Source of the DNA: JBKECF01 sp047974375
GTDB taxonomy: Bacteria; Bacillota; Clostridia; Lachnospirales; CAMZNU01
NCBI GenBank assembly: GCA_047974375.1
Contig: JBKECF010000015.1
Coordinates: 1-64,000 of the forward strand
Reading direction: 5' to 3'
DNA length: 64,000 nt
Under the pieces are notes generated by a model. The model did not search any database. It was not told where the DNA came from and was given only the letters and a program-made list of their open reading frames with translations. A program made the translations under genes and the position numbers. This document shows positions 45,936-55,119 of the stretch, piece after piece (within the stretch, counting starts at the first letter, position 1; each line of letters opens with the position of its first letter).

Positions 45936-46496
45936 TTAATCTCCTTGTAAAACTAATTTTAATGCTTTCGGGTATAAAATATACTCAATTTCATGAATTT
46001 TTACTGTAATTTCTTTTAAAGTTTTACCTTCAGTATTGTCTAATCTTTCTTGTAATATAATTTCACCGCTATCTACTTCTTCATCCACATAGTGTACTGT
46101 TACTCCGAAAATATTTTTATTATCATTATACGCATCTTCTATTGCATGAGCTCCTTTATAATTAGGCAAAAGAGAGGGATGTATATTTATAATTTTTCCT
46201 TTATATTTTTCTATAAATTCGCATGTTAGTATTCTCATATATCCAGCTAAAATAATATATTCAATATTATTTTTTTCTAGCTCTCTTATAATTTCTCTTT
46301 CATACTCCAGTCTGTTTTTATAATCTTTGGGACTAAAAATAAAAGAATTAATATTATTTTTTTTAGCAATATTAATTGATAGTGCTTTTTTATTATCACA
46401 TACAAAAAGTTTTGTATCTATATTTAAATCATCTTGCCTTAGTATGTTTTCAAAGTTAGTACCTGTACCCGATGCAAAAATAGCTACTTTTTTCAT
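45936..46496 (-). CDS. purN: Phosphoribosylglycinamide formyltransferase (folate-dependent)
   Basis: This 186-residue enzyme transfers a formyl group from formyl-tetrahydrofolate to GAR. It begins KKVAIFASGTGTNFENIL. The catalytic Asn, His and Asp are in INIHPSLLPNYKGAHAIEDA and VHYVDEEVDSGEII. It overlaps purM by four bases (ATGA). No purT was seen. Confidence 0.95.
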   Translation of the reverse strand: MKKVAIFASGTGTNFENILRQDDLNIDTKLFVCDNKKALSINIAKKNNINSFIFSPKDYKNRLEYEREIIRELEKNNIEYIILAGYMRILTCEFIEKYKGKIINIHPSLLPNYKGAHAIEDAYNDNKNIFGVTVHYVDEEVDSGEIILQERLDNTEGKTLKEITVKIHEIEYILYPKALKLVLQGD

Positions 46497-47509
46497 TTGA
46501 ACTCAACTCCTTTTTTAGCTGTTACCTCCCCAATTTCAAAAGCAGTTTCGCCAACTTCATTTAATTCTCTTAAAGTTGCATTAACGTCATCTTTTTTTAC
46601 AACTATTATAAAACCTATAGACATATTAAAAATATTATACATTTCACTTTCTGGAATAGTTCCTAACTTTTGTAAATATGGGAATATAGTATCCCTATCC
46701 CATGAATTTTTATATTTTAATACGCCTTTTTCATTTAATATACGTGGTATATTTTCGATAAATCCACCACCTGTAATGTGTGCCATGCCATGAATATCAA
46801 TCTTATCAATAGTTTTCTGCACCGCCCTAACATATATTTTAGTTGGTTTCAATAATTTATTTATTAATCTTTCGTTTCCTAAAAATTCATTTTTATAATC
46901 TATATGACTGTCTTTAAGTATTTTTCTTATTAAAGAGTAACCATTCGAATGTATACCTGAACTACTTATACCTATTAGACTATCTCCTATTTCTATTTTA
47001 GTATTATCTATCTTTTTATCTTTTTCTACAACACCAACTACAAATCCAGCCATATCAAAATGTTTTTTTGCGTATAATCCTGGCATTTCTGCTGTTTCTC
47101 CGCCTATTAAGGCACAACCAGACTCGATACAACCTTTGGAAACCCCAGCCACTAACTCCTCTATTTTTTTTGGTTCATTTTCGCATATAGCTAAATAATC
47201 TAAGAAGAATAATGGCTTTGCTCCTGAAGTAAGTACGTCATTAACGCACATAGCAACTAGATCTATTCCTATTTCATCATATTTATTTTCATCTATAGCA
47301 AGTAAAAGTTTTGTGCCTATACCATCTGTTCCAGAAACCAATACAGGCTCTTTATAATTATATTTAAATAAATCAAATAGACCACCAAAGCCACCAAACT
47401 CTCCACTTACGCCTAAATTTTCTGTTGCTTTTATGTGTTTTTTTATTAATTCTACTGATTCATAACCTTTTTCAATATTAACACCAGCCTCTTTGTAAGC
47501 ATTAGACAT
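46493..47509 (-). CDS. purM: Phosphoribosylformylglycinamidine cyclo-ligase (AIR synthetase)
   Basis: This 338-residue enzyme closes the imidazole ring. It has AYKEAGVNIEKGYE at the start, then VSGTDGIGTKLLLA, DLVAMCVNDVLTSGAKPLFFLDYLA, GGETAEMPGLY and GIHSNGYSLIRKIL, with AHITGGGFIENIPRIL near the end. All blocks are in order. It lies between purF (one base gap) and purN (overlap). Confidence 0.96.
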   Translation of the reverse strand: MSNAYKEAGVNIEKGYESVELIKKHIKATENLGVSGEFGGFGGLFDLFKYNYKEPVLVSGTDGIGTKLLLAIDENKYDEIGIDLVAMCVNDVLTSGAKPLFFLDYLAICENEPKKIEELVAGVSKGCIESGCALIGGETAEMPGLYAKKHFDMAGFVVGVVEKDKKIDNTKIEIGDSLIGISSSGIHSNGYSLIRKILKDSHIDYKNEFLGNERLINKLLKPTKIYVRAVQKTIDKIDIHGMAHITGGGFIENIPRILNEKGVLKYKNSWDRDTIFPYLQKLGTIPESEMYNIFNMSIGFIIVVKKDDVNATLRELNEVGETAFEIGEVTAKKGVEFK

Positions 47510-47510
47510 T

Positions 47511-48908
47511 TTATCTCTCCTTTTTCATTGTATCGCACATTGGAGTTACATAGTTGCCATTAAAACACGCAAAGCATAAATCATCTAAATGTGTTGCTTT
47601 TTTAATATCATCTATTTCTAAATATTCTAAGGTTGTTGCTCCTAAATATTCGCATAACTCATCTTTTTCCATTCTGTTCATAATTAATTCTTCAAATGTA
47701 CCAGTATCTACACCATAAAAGCATGGATACTTAATAGGTGGTGAACTTATACGGATGTGAATTTCTTTAGCACTGGCAGCTTTAAGGATTTTAACGATTC
47801 TTTTTAAAGTTGTACCTCTTACAATTGAATCATCTATAAGGACAATTCTTTTATCTTTTATAACCTCCTTAACCGGTGTTAATTTTAACGAAACTGCACG
47901 CTCTCGTAAAAATTGTGTAGGTTCTATAAATGAACGTCCCATATATTTATTCTTAACTAGTCCAGCGTCATAAGGAATAGAACTAAATTGGGCATATCCT
48001 AAAGCTGCAGAAATAGAGGAATCTGGTACACCTATTACGACATCAGCCTTTACATGATATTTTTGAGCTAGAATTTTCCCTGCCTCACGTCTTGATAAGT
48101 GAACATTTACATCTTCAAGAGTTGAGTCCGGTCTAGAAAAATAAATATACTCCATTGAACAAAGAGAAACCCTTGTTTCTGTGGAATAAAATTCACTTTT
48201 AATGCCATATTGTGAGATTTCAATTACTTCTCCTGGCATTAGATTACGTATAAATTTTGCATCTACCGCATCTAAGGCACAACTTTCTGATGCTACAACA
48301 TAGCAACCATCTTCTTTCATACCTATACTTAAAGGACGTAAACCATTTTTATCTCTTGTAGCATATATTTTATCATCAATTAATATTAAAAATACAAATG
48401 CTCCTACAACTAAATTTAGGCTTTCTTTAATTGCTTGCATAGGGTCATCAAAACCACTCCTATTTATTAAATGCGCCATAACCTCGGAATCCGATGTAGC
48501 TTGAAAAATCGAGCCATTTTGCTCTAACATAGTTTTTAGCTCTCTAGAATTTACAATGTTACCATTATGGCAAAGACCAAAGTTTTTTTGTCCGTAAAAA
48601 AACATAAATGGTTGAATATTATTGTAGCTACTCCCACCGAAAGTTGAATATCTTACATGACCTATACCAGATTTACCTCCCATTTTTTGAAGTAAATTGT
48701 CATTAAATACATTATGGACAAGCCCTTCAGATTTATGTAGTTCAAAATGGTTATTATCATTTATACAATAAATCCCACATGCTTCCTGACCCCTATGCTG
48801 TAACGAATGAAGTCCTAAATAAATATTTTCTGCAGCATTATTATTTTTAGTATTGTAAACCCCAAAAACACCACACTCCTCTTTTAAAGCATCATTAAAA
48901 TCATTCAT
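47511..48908 (-). CDS. purF: Amidophosphoribosyltransferase
   Basis: This 465-residue enzyme makes phosphoribosylamine from PRPP and glutamine, the first step of the pathway. Eleven residues precede Cys12 in EECGVFGV, so a short propeptide must be removed to expose the catalytic Cys. The glutaminase blocks HVRYSTFGGSS and FGLCHNGNIVNS are clear. The PRPP loop is RIVLIDDSIVRGTTLKRIV. Cysteines near the C-terminus (LCFACFNGNY) suit the Bacillus-type form with an iron-sulfur cluster. Confidence 0.96.
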   Translation of the reverse strand: MNDFNDALKEECGVFGVYNTKNNNAAENIYLGLHSLQHRGQEACGIYCINDNNHFELHKSEGLVHNVFNDNLLQKMGGKSGIGHVRYSTFGGSSYNNIQPFMFFYGQKNFGLCHNGNIVNSRELKTMLEQNGSIFQATSDSEVMAHLINRSGFDDPMQAIKESLNLVVGAFVFLILIDDKIYATRDKNGLRPLSIGMKEDGCYVVASESCALDAVDAKFIRNLMPGEVIEISQYGIKSEFYSTETRVSLCSMEYIYFSRPDSTLEDVNVHLSRREAGKILAQKYHVKADVVIGVPDSSISAALGYAQFSSIPYDAGLVKNKYMGRSFIEPTQFLRERAVSLKLTPVKEVIKDKRIVLIDDSIVRGTTLKRIVKILKAASAKEIHIRISSPPIKYPCFYGVDTGTFEELIMNRMEKDELCEYLGATTLEYLEIDDIKKATHLDDLCFACFNGNYVTPMCDTMKKER

Positions 48909-49612
48909 TATTTCTCCTCTAAAAGCTCAAGTATTGAAACATAACCTTTCATTACATCAACCATATCTCTTCTAAATCTATCCTTATCGAATTTATCATT
49001 TGTTTCTTTTTGCCAAAGTCTACAGGTATCTGGGGAAATCTCATCAGATAATAAAATATTATTGTCTTTATCTTTTCCAAATTCTATTTTAAAGTCTACA
49101 AGAGTTATTCCTTTTTCATCAAACAGTTTTGTTAATGCACTGTTAATTTTTAGGGCAATATTTTTAACTTCAGTTAATTCATCTATAGTTACAATTCCTA
49201 ATGCAATAGCGTGGTCATTGTTCATCAATGGGTCGCCTAAAGCATCGTTTTTATAACTTAACTCGAATACAGGGCACAATAACTTTCTGCCTTCTTCAAC
49301 ACCTAGCCTTTTAGCCATAGAGCCAGCTGCAATATTTCTTACTATTACTTCCAAAGGTATTATATTAACTTTTTTACAAATTTGTTCCCTATCTGAAATT
49401 TTTTCAATAAAATGTGTTTTAATTCCTAAATCTTCTAAATATGTATAGAGTATTGATGTAATTTTATTGTTATATACCCCTTTTTCCTTTAATACATCTT
49501 TTTTTACTCCATTAAAAGCTGTAGCATCATCCTTATAAAATATTCTTACTTCGTCATTATCTCTTAAGTATAAAATTTTTGCTTTACCCTCATATAAAAA
49601 AGTTTCAGACAT
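48908..49612 (-). CDS. purC: SAICAR synthetase
   Basis: This 234-residue enzyme adds aspartate to CAIR. It starts LYEGKAKILYLRD, and has DDATAFNGVKK, PLEVIVRNIAAGSMAKRLG and DFKIEFGKDKDNNILLSDEISPDTCRLW, all characteristic. It shares one base with both purF and purL at its ends, showing tight coupling. Confidence 0.96.
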   Translation of the reverse strand: MSETFLYEGKAKILYLRDNDEVRIFYKDDATAFNGVKKDVLKEKGVYNNKITSILYTYLEDLGIKTHFIEKISDREQICKKVNIIPLEVIVRNIAAGSMAKRLGVEEGRKLLCPVFELSYKNDALGDPLMNNDHAIALGIVTIDELTEVKNIALKINSALTKLFDEKGITLVDFKIEFGKDKDNNILLSDEISPDTCRLWQKETNDKFDKDRFRRDMVDVMKGYVSILELLEEK

Positions 49613-52600
49613 TAGTTTTTACCTCCCGTAAAATAGTTAATTGCACTTTTAAATATATCTTGCTCTTTATTGCCTATAATGTTTATATATAAATCATTTC
49701 TACTTCTTTCGTTATGTGCCATTTTACCTAGTATTTTTCCGCATTTTGAAACAATGCCTTCTATTTCAAAAGTTGAGCCATTTGGATTTTCTGTCGTGAT
49801 ATATTTACTTGCATAACGTGTTGCTATTAAGTCGTTTTCTTGTAAATAATTTAACATAGCATCGTTACATGAAAACTTCCCTTCACCATGTGAAATAGGT
49901 AAAATATGCGTTTCATTTGTATTTACATCTTGTAGCCAAGGCGAACTATTTGACACTACACTTGTAGCTACCATTTTTGATATATGTTTTTTGTTATCGT
50001 TATAATATAAAGTTGGTGATGTTTCATCAATTTCACATATTTTTCCATAGGGTAGTAGACCAGACTTTATAAGTCCTTGGAATCCGTTGCATATTCCTAA
50101 AATTAATTTATCTTCATCTAAAAATGAATGTACGGCACTTTTTACTTTGTCATTCTTTAAAAAATTAGCAATAAATTTACCTGAGCCGTCTGGTTCATCG
50201 CTAAAGCTAAACCCCCCTGGTAAAACTAAAATATGAGAAGTTTTTAATTTTTTAACTAAGTTATCTATAGAATTTTCAAGTAATTGGTTTGTCATTGAAT
50301 TAATAATAAAGATTTCTGTTTCTGCACCAGCAAGTCTAAACGCCCTTTCCATATCTATCTCAGAGTTTGTTCCACTAAAACATAAAATTAAGGCTTTAGG
50401 CTTACTAATTACAGTTGGATAATATTTTTTATTATTACTTTCTTTTTTGTAAGGCATAGTGTCAACATGACTATTACTAAAAGGATATACTTTAAATAAT
50501 CCGTTTAAGTGCTCTTTTTTCTTGTTTAAAATTTCTTCATTAATTGGGGTAGTTGTACCTATTTTATAAAAGCCATTTATATTTAGATCTTCATTTGTTT
50601 CTAAAATGAAAGAGCCGTAAAATTTTTTATTTATGTCAAATGTGTTACCTATTGTAAAACCAATATCATTTCCAAAACTCATTTCCCTTAAAGTTTCTTC
50701 TATTCCATCTGAAACAGTAGAAATCGCTAATATATTTTTTAGTTTTTTAATCTCCTTAATATTATTTTTTAAGCATAAAAAATTAGGATAATTATTTTCA
50801 TCCACTTCCAGTGGAATAAAATATAAATTTGAATTTTCTTCTTTAAACTCTCGAGAAATAACTCTATCTGTAGAAACAGTACTAAAGGCAAAGGCTACAA
50901 TTGTTGAAATAACATCTATATCATTAAAAGAACCAGACATAGAATCTTTGCCACCTACTGCGGCTATAGAAAGTTGTTCCATAGCCTCGAAGGCACCTAG
51001 TAATCCGCTAAATACTAATCCCCATTTTTCATCATCTTTTCCTAGTGCTGGGAAATACTCTTGCATAGAAATATACATTTCGTCTAAAGTTGCACCTAAA
51101 GCTATTTGCTTGCATACTGCTTCAATGACAGCATAAATACCTGTAAAATAAGGCGATATTTCACTTAATAAAGGTTCAAAACCATAAGTTACAACTGATG
51201 CTACATTGGTCTTGTTTTCAATAGGAATTAATTGTACACTTCCTAGTTGAGTGGTAATTTGATTTTTTCCGCCTAGAGGACTTAATATAGTAGAACACCC
51301 AACACTACTGTCAAAAATTTCTATTAAACCTTTTTGAGAATATGAGTTTAATTTTTTATAGTGTTGTCTATCATAGTCTATATATTTATTCTCTTTTACA
51401 TTTATATTTTGACAATATGTTAAACCGTTAGTATCAAGTAAATCTCTATCTATAGAAGCAACTAGTTTATTATTATATGTCATTACCATTTTATTAGTAT
51501 TTGTTACTTTACCAACTACTCTTGCCGACACACCTTCCTCGGTACAAAGTTTTAAAACTTTCTTCATGTCATTTTTATCTATTACAACTGCCATTCGCTC
51601 TTGACTTTCGGATATAGCTATTTGTGAAACATTTAAATTGTCCGTTTTTAAGTCGATTTTTTCCAAATCAATATGAATTCCATCTGCTAGTTCACCAATG
51701 GCAACGGATACGCCACCAGCACCAAAATCATTACATTTTTTTACACATTTTGAAAATGCATCGTTTTTAAATAATCGTTGTAATTTTCTCTCTTCAAGGG
51801 GATTGCCTTTTTGTATCTGATCCATCGATGTATCTAATGAATTTTCATCATGTGATAGAGAGGAACCACTTGCTCCACCTATTCCATCTTTACCTGTTTT
51901 TCCTCCTAAAAGGATTATTAAATCAGTATCCTTAGGAGATTTTCTTACAACATTTTCTACTTTAGCATAGCCTACTACTGCACCTAATTCTAATCTTTTG
52001 GCTATATAGCTTGGGTGATATATTTCTTTAACAAAAGTAGTTGCCATACCTATTTGATTACCATAGCTAGAAAAACCATTGGCAGACTCCCTACAAATTT
52101 TTAATTGTGGAAGTTTTTTATCTAATGTATTTTTTATGTCTTCTGTTGGGTCGGCAGCACCAGTTATTCTAATTCCTTGATAAACATAACTTCTACCACT
52201 TAATGGGTCTCGTATAGCTCCACCTAAACACGTAGACGCTCCACCGAAAGGTTCTATTTCTGTTGGATGATTATGAGTTTCATTTTTAAACATTAATAAA
52301 TAATCATCATTATTTACTTTAATAAAAGTTGAACAGGCATTTATTTCTTCACTTACCTCAACTTTAGTTAATAAACCTTTGTTTTTCAAATAACGTTGGT
52401 TAAATGTGGCTAAATCCATTAGAGTTAAAGGTTTATTATGGTTAATCTCTTCTCGGCATCTATTTAATTTAGCATAAGAATTTTTTATGTATTGTGAGGT
52501 TCTTGAGTCATCGAAATTTATATTTTTTAATACAGTGCTGAAAGTGGTATGCCTACAGTGATCAGACCAATAAGTATCAAATAAATAAAGTTCTGTTTCA

Positions 52601-53217
52601 TAGCAGTCATAATTTCTATCTTTATAATATTTTTGTATATATAATAAAGTTTCTAGATCTAAGTTAATACCTAGTATTTTTTTAACATTTAAAATTTCTT
52701 CTTTAGAATAATTTTTAAAATCTAAAACATCAATTAGTTCCTTTTTAGGACTAGATGGTTCTAGCTTAAGTATATCCATGTCTTTCTCACGGCGTTCGGC
52801 AGGATTTATAAGATACTTCTTTATTTTGTTTAATTCATCTAAATTTATTTCATCTTCAAATACAATTAACTCACCACATTCTATAGTAAAATCTTTATCT
52901 AAATTTGTAATTAATGAGGCACATTGTTTTGTATTGTATGCTCTAATGTCAAATTGTCCCTTTAATAATTCATGAGCGATATATTGTTTGCCATTTAAAT
53001 CTACATTTTCTAATAATTCATCAGTTACTACATCCCATAGAATTTTTTTTGTAATTAAATCTATAGTTTCTTCTTTTTCATTGAACAAATCATAAACTAA
53101 GTAAAATTTAATTTTTTTTAAGTTTAAATGATAATTTTCATTTAGATCTTCCATTAATTTTTTTGAAATAACGTCATAATCATCTTTTTTTGTTATAAAA
53201 ACCCTTTTAGTACTCAT
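49612..53217 (-). CDS. purL: Phosphoribosylformylglycinamidine synthase, single-chain form with glutaminase domain
   Basis: This 1201-residue enzyme joins the PurS, PurL and PurQ parts that are separate proteins in Bacillus. Residues 1-250 hold the N-terminal and linker part with TYWSDHCRHTTF. The synthase core has ETHNHPTEIEPFGGASTCLGGAIRDPLSGRS and KGGNPLEE-like QKGNPLEERKLQ. The C-terminal 250 residues are a class I glutaminase with LILCFSGTNSEIDMERAFR, catalytic Cys in LGICNGFQ and His in SHGEGKFSC. It is shorter than the 1295-residue E. coli form, as usual for the clostridial clade. Confidence 0.95.
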   Translation of the reverse strand: MSTKRVFITKKDDYDVISKKLMEDLNENYHLNLKKIKFYLVYDLFNEKEETIDLITKKILWDVVTDELLENVDLNGKQYIAHELLKGQFDIRAYNTKQCASLITNLDKDFTIECGELIVFEDEINLDELNKIKKYLINPAERREKDMDILKLEPSSPKKELIDVLDFKNYSKEEILNVKKILGINLDLETLLYIQKYYKDRNYDCYETELYLFDTYWSDHCRHTTFSTVLKNINFDDSRTSQYIKNSYAKLNRCREEINHNKPLTLMDLATFNQRYLKNKGLLTKVEVSEEINACSTFIKVNNDDYLLMFKNETHNHPTEIEPFGGASTCLGGAIRDPLSGRSYVYQGIRITGAADPTEDIKNTLDKKLPQLKICRESANGFSSYGNQIGMATTFVKEIYHPSYIAKRLELGAVVGYAKVENVVRKSPKDTDLIILLGGKTGKDGIGGASGSSLSHDENSLDTSMDQIQKGNPLEERKLQRLFKNDAFSKCVKKCNDFGAGGVSVAIGELADGIHIDLEKIDLKTDNLNVSQIAISESQERMAVVIDKNDMKKVLKLCTEEGVSARVVGKVTNTNKMVMTYNNKLVASIDRDLLDTNGLTYCQNINVKENKYIDYDRQHYKKLNSYSQKGLIEIFDSSVGCSTILSPLGGKNQITTQLGSVQLIPIENKTNVASVVTYGFEPLLSEISPYFTGIYAVIEAVCKQIALGATLDEMYISMQEYFPALGKDDEKWGLVFSGLLGAFEAMEQLSIAAVGGKDSMSGSFNDIDVISTIVAFAFSTVSTDRVISREFKEENSNLYFIPLEVDENNYPNFLCLKNNIKEIKKLKNILAISTVSDGIEETLREMSFGNDIGFTIGNTFDINKKFYGSFILETNEDLNINGFYKIGTTTPINEEILNKKKEHLNGLFKVYPFSNSHVDTMPYKKESNNKKYYPTVISKPKALILCFSGTNSEIDMERAFRLAGAETEIFIINSMTNQLLENSIDNLVKKLKTSHILVLPGGFSFSDEPDGSGKFIANFLKNDKVKSAVHSFLDEDKLILGICNGFQGLIKSGLLPYGKICEIDETSPTLYYNDNKKHISKMVATSVVSNSSPWLQDVNTNETHILPISHGEGKFSCNDAMLNYLQENDLIATRYASKYITTENPNGSTFEIEGIVSKCGKILGKMAHNERSRNDLYINIIGNKEQDIFKSAINYFTGGKN

Positions 53218-54290
53218 ATTCCCTCCGACTTAAAATTAGCTAATTGATTATTAACTTTTTCATGTATGTTGTTTATATTTTTATATGTAATGTGGCCTAC
53301 TTTTCTATTTATTGCATCTGAATTTTTACCATAAATATGATAATTTATGTTTTTAAATTCTTCACTTTGCATCATATACTCACATGCCTTTAAATTTTGC
53401 CCTAAAATATTGTTCATATAGTAATCATAGTGGCATTCAATATCAGGTATGTTCAATCCTAAAATACAATACAAGTGAAGTTTAAACTGGGAAATGTTTG
53501 TAGCTTCAATGGTTAAATGACCACTATTATGAACCCTAGGAGCAATTTCGTTTACAAAAATATCATTTCCCCTTACGAAATATTCAACACATAGCACGCC
53601 GTTATAGTTAAGTGCGTCAATAATATTTTCTGCCTTATGTTTCATTTGACTTTTAATATTGTCGCCTATATTTTTTGTAAAAGACGATTCATATAATATT
53701 CCATTTTTATGTATATTTTTAATAGGTGGATAACTTTTAATCTCGCCTTTTAGGTTCCTACCTATAATTAACGAATATTCCTCTATACCTTCCATGTATT
53801 CTTCTACAATATTATTGTTATTTAATAGATTGTTATTTAAATAACTTTTAGATTCAAAAAAATGCTGGCCTTTACCATCGTAGCCATTTCGTCGAGTTTT
53901 AATAATGCAGGGAAATATATTTATATTTTCACTAGCAAGACAAAACTTTACAGTTTTTACACCTGGTAAGTTATTTATAAATTTCTTTTCTGTATACCTA
54001 TCTTGTAATAATTTTAAAGCCTCTACACCTTGTGGGATTTTATTTTTATAATTTTCTAAAAAAGTCGGATCAACATTTTCAAATTCATAGGTAAAAACAT
54101 CGCTTCTATTAAAAAAACTATCTATTTTTAGTTGGTCTGTAAAACTATAGTTGAAAAATTCATTTGCCATGGGTTTAGAACACGCACTTATGTTTGAGTC
54201 ATATACATTAAATGTATGCCCCATTTTATAACCTTCAACCATTATCATTTTAGCTAATTGCCCGCCACCAAAAATTCCTATACTTTTCAT
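53214..54290 (-). CDS. purK: N5-carboxyaminoimidazole ribonucleotide synthase
   Basis: This 358-residue ATP-grasp enzyme makes N5-CAIR from AIR, bicarbonate and ATP. It begins IGIFGGGQLAKMIMVEGYKMGH; the core has KTRRNGYDGKGQ, VEEYMEGIEEYSLI and FVNEIAPRVHNSGHLTIEA. The end is somewhat divergent (HITYKNINNIHEKVNNQL). It overlaps purL by four bases and follows purE directly, as its product is the PurE substrate. Confidence 0.94.
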   Translation of the reverse strand: MKSIGIFGGGQLAKMIMVEGYKMGHTFNVYDSNISACSKPMANEFFNYSFTDQLKIDSFFNRSDVFTYEFENVDPTFLENYKNKIPQGVEALKLLQDRYTEKKFINNLPGVKTVKFCLASENINIFPCIIKTRRNGYDGKGQHFFESKSYLNNNLLNNNNIVEEYMEGIEEYSLIIGRNLKGEIKSYPPIKNIHKNGILYESSFTKNIGDNIKSQMKHKAENIIDALNYNGVLCVEYFVRGNDIFVNEIAPRVHNSGHLTIEATNISQFKLHLYCILGLNIPDIECHYDYYMNNILGQNLKACEYMMQSEEFKNINYHIYGKNSDAINRKVGHITYKNINNIHEKVNNQLANFKSEGI

Positions 54291-54292
54291 TA

Positions 54293-54769
54293 TTAATCTC
54301 CTAAATTTGTATTTAGCACGTCTTCAGCTATTTTTTTTGTGTAATCATCTAGTTTTTTGAAAATTTCATCATCTTCTATTGCCAGTATGCGGGTAGCAAA
54401 AAGTCCAGCGTTTTTCGCACCTGACTTACCTATTGACATTGTACCTACTGGAACGCCGCCTGGCATCTGTACAATGGATAATAGTGAGTCAACTCCGTTT
54501 AAAACGCTGGACTTAATTGGTACACCTATTACAGGTATATTTGTAAGGGACGCAATCATTCCTGGTAAATGTGCAGCTCCGCCTGCTCCTGCAATAATTA
54601 CTTTCGTATTATTTTCTTTTGCACACTTAGCAAACTCATACATATAGTGTGGAGTTCTGTGTGCACTTACTATTTTAATTTCATTTTTGATATTAAAGTG
54701 GTCTAAAATTTCTTTTGCATATAACATTGTTTCTTTATCGCTTATGGAACCCATTACTATGCTTACCAT
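54293..54769 (-). CDS. purE: N5-carboxyaminoimidazole ribonucleotide mutase
   Basis: This 158-residue class I PurE has the signature GSISDKETM near the start, SAHRTPHYMYEFAK, GAGGAAHLPGMIASLTNIPVIGVP and LLSIVQMPGGVPVGTMSIGKSGAKNAGLFA. It rearranges N5-CAIR to CAIR, and the presence of PurK agrees with the class I type. It is the first gene of the operon, behind the guanine riboswitch and a GAGGAG ribosome site. Confidence 0.97.
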   Translation of the reverse strand: MVSIVMGSISDKETMLYAKEILDHFNIKNEIKIVSAHRTPHYMYEFAKCAKENNTKVIIAGAGGAAHLPGMIASLTNIPVIGVPIKSSVLNGVDSLLSIVQMPGGVPVGTMSIGKSGAKNAGLFATRILAIEDDEIFKKLDDYTKKIAEDVLNTNLGD

Positions 54770-54807
54770 GATTTCTCCTCTTTGTTTAATAATATGAGAT
54801 TTACGAA

Positions 54808-54844
54808 TAAAAAAAGCACAATCACCTGAAAAGGAAAACTGTGC
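54808..54844 (-). terminator. Riboswitch-controlled terminator in the pur leader
   Basis: On the - strand GCACA...TGTGC with inner CCT/AGG forms a stem followed by seven T. It lies 45 bases after the riboswitch aptamer and about 40 before purE, the right place for guanine-dependent attenuation. Confidence 0.85.
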
Positions 54845-54888
54845 ATACTAAAAAAACATGAAATACATGTAAAATTTAGATTATTTTG

Positions 54889-54960
54889 CACTTTATAGTC
54901 TAACAATTTACGGCTGTTAGGTAGAAACTTGTTTTCCTTATTAAAACGGTTATATAAAGT
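54889..54960 (-). promoter_or_regulatory. Guanine riboswitch upstream of purE
   Basis: Read on the - strand the aptamer has P1 arms ACTTTATA and TATAAAGT, the P2-loop segment ending TTTCTACCT, a P3 hairpin TAACAGCCGTAAATTGTTA, and the junction GACTATAAAGTG. The junction base before TATAAAG is C (as GACTA) rather than U (GATTA), which marks the guanine type over the adenine type. When guanine is bound the terminator should form and shut down the pur operon. Confidence 0.93.
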
Positions 54961-54968
54961 ATGCTTGA

Positions 54969-54997
54969 AGTATAAACTAAAATAAAATTTTACTCAA
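54969..54997 (-). promoter_or_regulatory. Promoter of the pur operon
   Basis: TTGAGT (54992-54997) and TATACT (54969-54974) on the - strand are 17 bases apart; transcription would begin just before the riboswitch aptamer. Confidence 0.75.
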
Positions 54998-55039
54998 GTA
55001 TATTTTATAGTTTTTAAAAAAATTATAAGTTTAAATCCC

Positions 55040-55067
55040 TTGACAAACCTACATAATTTGATATAAG
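55040..55067 (+). promoter_or_regulatory. Promoter of the IMP dehydrogenase gene
   Basis: TTGACA (55040-55045) and TATAAG (55062-55067) are 16 bases apart, about 45 bases before the start codon of the gene. No riboswitch is seen in this leader. Confidence 0.7.
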
Positions 55068-55119
55068 ATTTCCATTAATATTTATTAATACACCTATTTA
55101 AATAATAAAGGAGAAGAAA

